DNA of 64,000 nt, from contig NW_017802381.1 of assembly GCF_001625305.1 (NCBI RefSeq), positions 1,080,499 through 1,144,498 on the forward strand, written 5' to 3'. Source of the DNA: Branchiostoma belcheri. Lineage: Eukaryota > Chordata > Leptocardii > Amphioxiformes > Branchiostomatidae. The notes beneath the pieces were generated by a model. It had not been told where the DNA came from. It did no database searches and worked only from the letters and a program-made list of their open reading frames with translations. Positions within the stretch are counted from its first letter, which is position 1; each line of letters begins with the position of its first letter. Positions 10,275 to 22,100 of this stretch are shown here, piece after piece. A program made the position numbers and the translations under genes.

Positions 10275-13104
10275 TTACACCATGTGAATGGTGACAACAT
10301 CTTCTCCAACTTCAACGATGTCTTTCAGACGAAGCTTGTTTTCAGTCTCCATGGCGACGTGAGTCAGTCCTGTGGTCAGGAACACGAAGTCCTGCCACCC
10401 CAGCCGGGCAGGGAAGGCGGCCACCAAATCCTCACGAACCTAGGCCAAAATTAAATTCAGGTAATTGTCGTTGAAGAGGTTCATCAGTCACGTACAATTT
10501 ACAGTTAGTAATTCTAACTGTACGTCACATAGAAAGATGAAGGAAGCGGTCCACATCCAGTTGAAATGTGCCGGGATGAATCGCAATGAAGGTTGGGAGC
10601 TGCCCAAGTCCTACCTACCCCTACTCCGCAAGGAGGCGGGGGAGGCCAGAAGATCCACACAAGTCTCGACCTAGTCTCGTGTTCTCGCGAGACTAGGTCA
10701 CTCCGTGAAACAAGATGTACAGTGGACATCGAAAATTTGGAGGTACGTAATACCTTACAAAAATACAGTCACTGATCGAAGAATTTCTACTAACAGGTAA
10801 TTGTCCAAATAACATAGTTTTAGACGCAGGAGTCCCTTTCTTTGTCATCCTAGATATAGTTTATGCATCAGTGTTGATTTTGTGTGGATTCATCAACAAT
10901 ATTGATATGGGCGATCCCTCATCTTCTTGGGCAGTAAGGAGGTCCCCTGAATGCATTTAAGTCCTAATTTAAGTAATACTATGTACTGTAAATGTATATG
11001 TAATTGTATGTGATGTATTGTTATGTCTATGTACCCTCTCCTGGAGGAATAGCTGCCACCCTTGGGTGGGCAGCTAAAGGAGAGCTTTTCCTCAATAAAC
11101 CTCATATTAAAGTCCTCAAGTATTCACTTATTTTCATAGCAATCAATAGTTCGTGCTTATAAACCTGCATTACTCTTCTGGTCTCTTAGTGTCACTGACG
11201 AAATGTAGTGGATGCTACCTAAAACGTCTGACCGTTTCCAAAATCATATCCAGTTGCTTGAGTAACTGTTTTATGGCGTCATACTTAGCGACCTACACAG
11301 TCTACATGTAAATGCGGCTGCTATGTCTCAGCTAGCCTATACCTGATTCAGAGGTTTCTTCATGTCCAGCCAGGTTTTCGCCATCTCGCCGTGACGGTAG
11401 AGCTTGTTCAGCTGCTTGACCGCCACGTTCCTGAGCTCGGGGATGTCATCTAAGGACAGCAGCAAGTTTTTAGGGATTCCCTCCGCACTTTTCAATAGAA
11501 TCCAATAAGTTGAACTTCCAAAAGACTTTATAGTTTCATAAGCAGTAAGCAGTATAGGCGATTGGGAACATGCCGTTCGCAGCTCTATTAACTGCAGGTA
11601 AACAGTGAGGACCTGTCCCCAAAACTATGTTTTGCCCCTGATCCGTAATTGACGCATCCTAAATGATTCAAAATCAGTTATAACACCGTATACCGGATAT
11701 GTTTTCTACTATAGAAAAGCTGGAAGCTGAACTATGTTAATGCTTCAACTCTCTGAGTATGATTATGTATGTATGTATGTATGTATGTATGTATGTATGT
11801 ATGTATGTATGTATCTACTCACCCCCTTCCTCACACACGTAGCCGGGGGGAGAGACGGGGCGGGGAGAGATGGAGGCCCGGGACAGCGGGCGGGACTGGA
11901 CGTCAGTCTTGTCAAACGCGGTCTCCTGCATCGTGAACACGGCATTGCCCTTCCCAACACTGGCCTCAAGGTCCTTCATCTCATGGACTGTTGGTAAAGC
12001 CTTCTGGAGTAATGGAGAGTAGAATTCAACAGAAATCTCTTCCGATTACAGAGATTACTCGTCCGGACGCCCACTTCCTCGTCTGTCGTATCAATGAATT
12101 TTTAGGCCATCTTGATGTTATAATCGGGCGGTGGCGAGTTTATGGGTTACATGCTACATGCTCCGTTAAATACTTAGAGTTTCTCGCATGTCTAGTTTTT
12201 TTATACTCCAACAATTCATGACCAAGCATGGCGACGGCACACTCAAGTTATATCAACTTATTTTATGCCACCGTCATGCATGTCTAGTTGTAGTTCATTT
12301 ACTATGCAGCTAATGTTTACATGTGCCTGTTGATAACTTTCTGTTCACTCAACTGTAAACGTTACTAGCATTTTGAAAATGCACACAGACCACACACACA
12401 CAACTAGGGATAGGCAAGCTTGCACACGGACAGCGATACCGAAAACACAACCTCCTGCCAAAACATTCTGTTTTCCATTCAAAATCCTCAAATACTTTAG
12501 CAGTAGTGCTAGTCAATAGTAAATTGGGAAATAATCAACCAACCAACCCTCTTTAGCGTACCTGTTCACATCAAGACTCGGTAAGACAAAATACTTGCCT
12601 TGTTCAGGCCTAAAGCAGATGTCGGGCTGAAGTCTCTCCCTATGTTGGTTCCTAGAAAACACGACAGGAAGTCAGAACGACTTTTAATGATGACTTTAAC
12701 GATGTACACTGACTTGAATCACTATACATCAATCAATATATGCAATTTTCTATCCTGTATTATTCATAAGGTGGTGTTTAAAACCATCCTAATGAAAAGG
12801 TGTCGAACAAGAACAGAGTTCAAAGTTTTATTTAAGAAACAATCAAAGTAGTCTTCAGTCACTGAATACGCATGCACATGTCGTATCCACTTTTGTATTA
12901 GGTTAGCCTTATAAAAATGTAGTTGACATGTACTTGCTTAATTTAGTAGATGCCATACTTTGTACACTGTACATTATTATTTTGTACATTATCATTATTA
13001 TTATCATTATCATTATCATTAGTATCATCATTATCATTATTATTATTATGTAGTTCTACCTTCTCTCTTCTCCTCAGCCATCCCCGGGAGCGTTCCGCCG
13101 ACCT
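10275..13104 (-). CDS. PKHD1L1: PKHD1L1-like exons 60-64: long cytoplasmic tail
   Basis: Exons 13060-13104, 12599-12651, 11823-12003, 11343-11449 and 10275-10439 continue the frame after the membrane helix (residues 3694-3876). The first half is low-complexity and Ser/Pro-rich (PLSRASISPRPVSPP). The last two exons look folded: charged helical DIPELRNVAVKQLNKLYRHG, then GWQDFVFLTTGLTHVAM, then a C-terminus KLRLKDIVEVGEDVVTIHMV. I recognise no named domain. Exon 61 ends in a GC-type donor (AAG/GCAAGT). Human fibrocystin-L has a tail of about a dozen residues, fibrocystin about 190, so this length is fibrocystin-like. That exons 62-64 belong to the same gene rests on phase continuity (0,1,0,stop) and absence of any start codon context between them. 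Confidence 0.75.
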
Positions 13105-16100
13105 CTGTGTTGTGAAGACAGAGAGATAATAATTTTTGTTTGCATATTATAATAATTAAGTCCAAATATTCAAATTGTGACTAGCTGGTAACCTTTAACA
13201 TTCTCCACTTTTGTTGACATTTGCTAGTCGTTTGTACTGCTACTCAGCGATACAAGTATTTATACTGACTTAGCAGACTTGCCATGTACTATCTAGCATG
13301 AAGTAAACACGAGGTTCTTACTGCGCGACTTTCTCTTCTTCAGCCAAACGACAATGAAGACGGTGGTCACAAGTAGGAGGACAGCAACAGACGAGACAGC
13401 AGCGATCATCACCACATCCGGTCCTGCACTCACCTGGCCCACAATATAAGGATGTTTTTTTTAATGAAATTTGTTCATTTCAATTAGAATGCAAAAGTAG
13501 TTGGAAAATGACATACATATATAGAGGTTTTGGCACCGCGAAGTTACCCAAATGAAATGCAGATGAAATGTGTGATCAACGAATTGCATTAGCAAGAAAG
13601 GGAAGCTACCTCCACGTGTCACTTCTTGCGCTCTACATACTTTTTTTTTATTCCAACATGTACTCGTAATCACCAGATGTGGTGACGGCACACTCAAGTT
13701 TTTTCAACTTATATTAATGCCGCCACCAACACAGGGGACAAATACATGACAGGACAATACTCATTTTCAGACTTGATTATTTATCACATTTATTTAGTAC
13801 GTATTTTTATTCTAAGGGAAAAACGTAATAACTTAAAAAGTTGTGATAATTTTCAGGAAGTGAGGAAAGTCGTGTAAAGTGCCTTTCCCAAGGGCACAAG
13901 ATCGGTGGCATGTCAGAACTCGAACCCGAGACCTCTAGGTTCCGAGTCGCTTACTCTGCCGCTACGCCACACGACCCCACGTGTATCTACATACTTATCA
14001 CATACATTAACTGCTACAACTGACGAGACGTTCGTAAAATTTTTGCCAACTGTCCACTCACCGCCTCCGTACCATAATACCGCTGACCATCAACATACAT
14101 GACGCCGATAGTCTCCATGGTGTTCCCGTTAAACATGACCTTCATCGGCTGCTGGACCTGGTACCACAGGCGCAACACCGCCGCCTCCACCTCATCCCCC
14201 GCACCCGTCACGGTCATGTCCACGATTACACTTCCTACCAGATATCAACCAATGGAAAAAAAATCTCAGTCAATAACACTCAATAGCAAAACACAACACC
14301 GGGAAGTTTAGCTTTAAATTCTCAGTCAATAACTTAAACATAGCAAAACACAACACCGGGAAGTTAAGAACTGATTATTTATCCCAATTATTTAGCATCG
14401 TAATCTATTTTAATGTGAAAAACGTGCTAAGTACTTTTCTTGGGATAATTGTAATTATTTTTTTCTTTTTTTTTCACTAGTATGATCACCATCTGTTCTT
14501 AGTGAAAAAATGGGATGACACCCCTGCCATCCCATTTTTTTACTAATAAGAATATAACACAATCACCTTTTAGTGAGGTGATTGTGTTATATTCTTATTA
14601 GTGAAAAAAATGGGATAGCATGCTTCTTAACAAATATCCCATGTCAATGTAACTATCACGTTTTTAGAATAAAAAAAATATGGTGCTAAAAAATTGGGAT
14701 AAATAACCAGTGCTGGAAGTTTAGCTTTAATTCAAATGTCATTGATAAAGGGTTTACAAAAATTTCATTCAACGCATTCTTTTTGTAATATATTTTATAC
14801 ACATGTTATGACACATAGTGCTCAAGTCTGTGATAGAAAAGTGATAGTGTACTTGCAGACCTGCGTAGGCGTTAGCGGCAGTAAAGTACACTGTGCTGAA
14901 ATTGGTGTTGAGAACGTTCATCATGAAGGTCTCGAAGTACAGTTCATGATCTCCAACCGTCTGGTAGAAGTCAGCATCGAAGGTGATCTGTACTGACTTG
15001 GAAACTCCTGATGGCATCTGGAATCCCGGTTCAAATACATCGATCGGGGCGGGGGAGAAGGTGAAGTCGTACTCCGGCACGGGGGGGTCGCGGGTTCCAC
15101 CGGTGACGTGGAACTGAAGATGATAACGACTGAAAAAGAAGCGTTGCGAACGACTGAAAAACTAAGTTTACAGTGCGTCGATGAAGGTCAGACATCCAGG
15201 TAATACGATATGCCAAAAAACAGTTACGCAAGCAACTGGATATGATTTTGAAAACGTCAGACGTTTCAGCTAGTATCCACTAGCTTTCGTCAGTGACTGA
15301 GAGACCAGAGGGGAAAGCAGGTTTATATACACAACCTGTTGATTGATATGCAAATAAAGTGAAGACAAATTTTTTGGAAGTCGAAAAAGGAACAAAAGTC
15401 AGACAAGTCAAGACAAATTAGTCTGAAAGCTCCTGTTATACAGGACAGGAGCTAAAGAATGTACAACCCCACCCTCAACAGGGAAGGGGGGCTTCGGGTC
15501 GATCTTTCCGGCACTTGGGATTTGGCACTCCCAGCCCCGAGGACAGACAACACTTAAGCTCCTGTCCTGTATAACAGGAGCTTTCAGACTAATTTGTCTT
15601 GACTTGTCTGACTTTTGTTCCTTTTTCGACTTCCAAAAAATTTGCTTTCCCCTCTGGTCTCTCAGTCACTGACGAAAGCTAGTGGATACTAGCTGAAACG
15701 TCTGACGTTTTCAAAATCATATCCAGTTGCTTGAGTAACTGTTTTTTGGCATAAGTTTACAGTGTGAAAATGTGAAAGGCTAAGTTTCTGAAGCCTTGGC
15801 ATACACGTATCTAACATGATGCATTTTGTTCCATGTAATGCAGTACAGTTAAGAAAAAAATGTATTTCTTCTTTTATAAAGTATTTAATGATTAAAAGGG
15901 TAAACCAGCAAAAAATAGATATTTTTAATTTCTTTTTGTTGTAACCCATGTCAATGAGATAACTAACTGAAAGGGATAAAACAGCGTAGAGCACGTTGAT
16001 ATTTGTATGTGATAAAAAATGTTTTTTTATTGTCCAAACATTACCCGCGCACTCGCAGCCTTTTTATACGGCTGCAGGGTATCACATAATAACCAATACA

Positions 16101-19100
16101 AATCACAACAATCAAATAATACACCTGATAACACATATTTGTCGCAAGGGTCTGTGCGGCTGCCATTCGGCGCCACAAGGTGACCTCAATACGACTTTCC
16201 CCAACCGAAGTTAGGTACCCATTCACACCTGGGTGGAGTGAGGGAATTCGCGTAAAGTGCCTTTCTTGAGGGCACAACGTCGGGGCGCATGTTCAGACAT
16301 GTCCCGGGTACGACTCGGAATCGAACCCGGGTCTCCCCGCTTCATAGTCGATTGCTCTAACCACTACACCACACGACGCCACTTAAATGTTAATGTTACC
16401 TTGCGTGTGTGAGGGATATGTCCCTGAATGTGGCATGGCCGGTCACGACGTCGAAAGTTGCAGAGGTGTTGCCACGGAGACTGCCCTGGTACAAACCCTG
16501 GACAGGCTCCATTAGAGAGACGGAAACTGTCCAGGTCTGCCCCTGAAATTAACATGGAAAAATGTTTCTGGTTCGCAAGACAGCAGAACATATTGATAAA
16601 TTTGATTTGATAGATTTGATTTGGTTTATTAAACTGTTATAAAGAGATATACTGCCATGACTACCTAACTACCCAGAGGCTAGCCTCATAACTGGACACT
16701 AAGGCTATATGTTGATTTGATTATATGGATGACATCCGCGCGAATTTTCGACCGTTTCCAAAAAAAAAGTTGTTGACTATACTTTAATTTGTACAAAGTA
16801 GTTGCAAAATGAGCTAATATATGCCGTAAATTGAAAAAAATATTGGAAAACGATTCTTGTCGCAGAATGCATTCCGAAGGACAAGAAGAAAATGTAAAGG
16901 AATGAAAATAAGTCTTTTAATCATCATGGTAATAAAATATTACTCTGTATGTTTAGTCATTTGTTCAACCTTCATGACCACCCAGATTTCATAATAAAGG
17001 TACCTTTTTTTGCCAAATGTTTTTTATTCGCAAGCTCGCATCAGTTTTTGGGTTCCCAGAGGATGTCATCCATATAATCAAATCAACTTGGCCTAAACAT
17101 TTAACAAGATGAAAAGAGCGGTTACACTTCCGATGCATTAACAGAGATAACAATGGAGTTTTTCTAAACAGTTTTTTTTTCAAAGACGACATGTTTATAC
17201 CTTATTAGGCCACACCAAGTAATTTTTATGGATGACATCAGCGCACGCATTAATTTTTGCCTGATTTGGGGGAAAATTGTTGCCCTCTAACAGTGGTCAC
17301 CATGCCGAAAATGGGCAAATATGTCTGTTGCCATGCCGGAGCGTGGATGGCAGATGATTATGAAGACAGGAGACAAGACAAGACTCTGATTCAATGTTTT
17401 GTTTTTTACTTTGATATGTGATAATGGTTGTGTATATGTGATGTTCTCTCTGAATCAAAACCATTTGTACAATGATTGAGTCAAAATTTGAGAATGTAGG
17501 AACCTTGTTTTTTCGGCCCGCCTTGTTTTTTTTCGCCCGCTCGCATTAGATTTGGACTCAAGCTTCATAAAATGTACTTGCTGTGGCCTTAGCCTAACAA
17601 ACAAACTAAAGGTATCTGGACTATAGACCAAGTTGAATGTACCTTCCAGGAGATGTCAGTCAGCGCCTGTCCGGTCACAGCGTCCCTCAGCTCCAGTTGA
17701 AGGTTGAAAGCTTCGTTAACAGTGGCTGTCTCTGGCTGGCTTAACATAGCAGCTGAATAAACACAACATAGCAAAAATTCTTTGACATCATGATGATAAA
17801 TTTTGCGACTATGATATATGTACTATAAAGGTTTCCCATTACATCAGCTCAAATTCTTCTTCTGATCTTCTCTACCCAAATACTGGTATCACAGACTTTT
17901 ATTTGAAAGTCTCATTTAAAAAATGAAGGCTATTGTAGCTTGTTCGTCTTCAATATCATTGGGACAGAATGGACAAAACCTCCTTTTTTATATCTTCCTA
18001 ATTCTATATTCAATTTATGGCTACAAATTCTCATCTTTGTAATCGATCTACGAACTTCAAAATTATGTATTTTTTTGTCCGTATCTCATATAAGGTACAT
18101 TTCTAGTACAGGATCTTACTTACAATATTGTAACTGTATCAAAGCTTGTCATCTACAAGTATTAAATATTTAGTACATACAGTCAACACTCAAATTTTCG
18201 CTCATATTTATAAACAGAGGAGGCATACACATGTACCTCTTACTGGTATCGTTGTTACTGTGAAAGCCTCGCTTTGGACAGTCAGATCAGTACGGGTTCT
18301 CTGCTCCACTGTAAACAGGATTGTGTAGTCCTCACCGCTGTAACACGGAGAGGTGGTGAGTTACACCCTCAACCCAAAGACGATAACAGAACTATGAAGA
18401 TTTAAATATGTCATATTATCATCATTATCATATTATCAATATATCCATGGTTTCATTAGAGTATATATAAGAGTAAAACAGTCTGTGTGTCACAGCTGAG
18501 GGCGGCTTCTCCGGATGACCGATCCGGATTCAGTTATAGATTGTTAACTCCTTTTTGACATACATTTTCGACGGTTTCTTTCTATGCAACAAGTGGTCTC
18601 CACCGTAATATGCTGAACTGTTTTTTTATTCCAACATGTAATCACCAGACAGACTCAAGTTTTATCAACTTATATTAATGCCGCCACCAACACAGGGGAC
18701 AAATACATGACAGGACAATACTCATTTTCACCTGAGCGATGTGAGGAATGTCGTGTAAAGTGCCTTTCCCAAGGGCACAAGATCGTTGGCATGTCAGGAC
18801 TCGAACCCGGGACCTCTAGGTTCCGAGTCGCGCACTCTGCCGCTACGCCACACGACCCCACGTAATGTTGAACTGTTGCTCGGGCCATGTATTCTATGGT
18901 TTGCTGCATGATGCAATTTTCTCCCGATACATGAAAATGACATTTCCACACACGAGGTACACAAAACAGAGTGATCCACGTTTATTCCCTTATAAACGCG
19001 TGTTTACCTGTGGGAGACCGTCAGGTCAGTAAAGTTGGCCCAGCCGTTAACGTACGGCACACTGAGGGTACCGCTCAGGGCCGCCCTCGGGTCGCTGTTA

Positions 19101-22100
19101 TCTCCTAGCTGCAGGGAGGCAGTGACTTCCCAGGGGGAGCTGGTGTGGCCAAGGTGTAACATGTGGTTGCCCTAGACAAAAATGTATACCGTGATGTTTC
19201 CACCATAGTACGTCAGTGTACCTCAAATCTTATTAAGAAGTATTGTCAACTGCGTACGTATTGCGATAGGTCATATTGGCATGTTACAACTGAAAGCAAT
19301 TACATGTCAACGCTGAAATTGTTCTTATATTATTCTTTGCGAATGCCACCTTAGCAAGAAATTACATACAGATCGAACCATTCGTATGTGAAAACCGGTC
19401 GTAAGTACGCACCCCCGCGTCAAGTGCCTGGATCCTGGGTTGAACGGTGAAGACGGCCATCTCGTGAAGAGGTACCGGCTGGGTGTGCACGATGATGGAA
19501 CCCGGCATGGGGTAATCATCCGCCGCGGTCTGCTCCACGGTCATCTCCCGCCACTGCTGGCTGCCCACAGGCGGGACGGGATCCACCACAGACACGCTGG
19601 TCACGTTTGTTCCGAACACACTGTCCAGTTCACCTAAAATGGCACATCAGCAACATTCACCACATGTACCATCAAACCGTTTCTGCATGTTGACTCGAAG
19701 GTCATGTTCTCATAAAGATTTGTATGTAGGTGACAAAAATGTAATCTGATGATCTCGCTGAAATAAATGTATGGACTTGCATCATTCGTAAGTATTAGAT
19801 ATGCTGGTATTAGGAGGCCCTGAGCAAACAAAGTAGGTTCCACCAGCTGGCAACTGGTCATTCCGAAAACAAATTTAAGTTCAACAAATTATTTTACGTC
19901 ATGGCATTGTCCCTTATCTGTATCAATCTGTAAACCAACCTGCTTGCGCAGCATTCACCATCATGGCTGTCAGGCCGATCAGATCATCATAAGACAGGCT
20001 GCTATCTGCAGACTCGTTAAGGAACAGGGTTGGTGGGTCTCCTATCTGGATCTCAACTGTCATACCGTCGGCTGCACGGCGACGGCGCAGGCTGTCTTCA
20101 CGCACAACGTTCATCACTCGTACCTTCTCCGGCGGGATGTTCAGGAACAGGCAGAGGTTCGTCACTAACTGGTCAGAGGAGAAGAAGTCCTCTACCGTCA
20201 CCGGCGGCATCCCGAAGGTCAGGACAATTACGTCGGTCTGTTTGATCGTTACGGGAGTAGACCCTGACAGAGTGAAGTAAAGGGTCTGCCATTCAATGTC
20301 CATGAAATTCGCTCCAGGAGAATCGCTCAATGTTGGATGGTGTTTCCCGGCTACAATTCCTCCTGTATCAGGGTCGAAGTTCTTTGGTTCGACGAAACTA
20401 CCGTCCACATACACGTCCAACCTCTCGGGCCTGCAGTAGTAGATGCCGACAACCAAGGACTTGTCTGGGGCAGTGTTGAGGAGCTGGAGCTGCAGGTTCT
20501 GGGGGCTGAGACCGCTGAAGTGGATGAGATATTCCTTCTCTGTGGCCACGACAGCCCAGAAGGTGGAGATACGCTTCTGGCAGGTGTAGCCAGCGCACCA
20601 TCCGTGGTCCTAACAAACAAATTATACATCATACTGATACTGGTTTGGAAAATCCTGGTTACCTATCACATTATTATCGGAAAATGCTCCGATAGAGGTA
20701 TTCATTTTGAAGCATTGTTTTGAACGTGGTATGGCCCATTGTAGAGTACCTGTGGTTAGTATTGTGGATTACAATGTTCCAGGGTGAGATGAGTGCATAA
20801 GAGTTGAGAAAGAGCAGCAACCTGAAGGTAACATGTCTCGGGCGACATGTGAGTCCGTACGTGTAAGCCAGTAAGTTAGGCAGGAAACTGGAGTACAGAA
20901 AGCGAGCTTTCTCGTACTCTGGCGTGATTCTTTGGAACAACTTACCATCTCACCTGAAATCGGCCAGTACACTTTTACGTTTCAAACAAATATACAAACA
21001 AGACTGCCTGTCAATTGTGCATTGATATGCAAATTTTTCTTATTTCACTTATTATTTATTTTGATTTCTGTATGATTGATTTGATATTATTTGATGTATG
21101 CCTATTTTGGACCGCTTATTCTTCTGTTACTTAAGTTCGTGCTTAAGTTACCTTATTTAAATTTGATTGTGCATAAGTTTTCTTCAGTGATTACTTTATG
21201 TTGTATTATATTGTTATTATTGTCTTCGTCAGAAGGACTATGAAATTGTCTCGCCGGAGTGTGGGGAACTGCGGATTTTGCAATATAACTCTGGAAGGCA
21301 TGATTCGACGTCCATGATTTTTGGCAGGCATATTACCGCTGTTGAGGCCGAAGTCAAGTACAAGTTTCGGCTTCGTGGGGGGTCCGTGCGTCACGTTAGT
21401 GCACCTTTTGTGTTTGTGGCTTGTTAGCAAGATAACTCAAGTATTTGTAAAATGTTGATTATAATTCTTGGTGTGGTGCTTACTATTGTCAGGACCAAGG
21501 TTAAGTTCGTTACTGAGCTTCGTGGGGAGTTTCGTTGTGACTACAGGGGGCATTTTGTTAATTTTTCTTGTGAGCAGGATAACTTTTGTATGTGTGGATG
21601 GAAGTTAATGAAATTTGATAGGCATATTACTGTCGTGGTCTCCAAGATTGAGTTCAAAGATGAGAGTCGTGGAGGTCGTTATGTCCCCGTAATAGGACCT
21701 TTTGTGTTTAGAAATCCCCCACCTACATCTGCTTGGAGACAGCCGACAGCTGGATATAGCCGGGGAACCCCATAATGGGATGGGATCAAATGACGTTACA
21801 TTGAGGGATTGTACTATAACTTCAGCAGGGGGAGGATAGGTTGGACATATGTCAGGTTATTTTCTACGGCCACACCAAGTAATTGCTATGGATGACGTCC
21901 ACTGGAGACCTTAAATCTAATTACCTTAAATTTAAGGCAAGCGCGCAATAAAAACACGAAGGGCCGAAAAACGAGATGCCTAGATTTGGAATATACTAAC
22001 TGTAGAAGTACAAATGTTAGGACACAAAGAACACAAGAAACAAGTCTTCTATTTGTCATAAAGACAAATTAACAAAACAACAGTAGTCACCCTGTTCTGA

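Noticed and set aside
17589-17774. Start codon for a separate protein at MLSQPETAT (minus)
   Set aside because: The frame belongs to exon 55 of the PKHD1L1-like gene; splice phases require entry at CCAGAG, after this ATG.
18780-18861. Genuine tRNA gene on the minus strand
   Set aside because: A and B boxes exist, but the cloverleaf is poor, the unit has a SINE body, an A-rich end and target duplications, and many copies occur.
20337-20723. Plus-strand ORF of 128 codons
   Set aside because: Antisense shadow of exon 51, which has a clear conserved protein on the minus strand.
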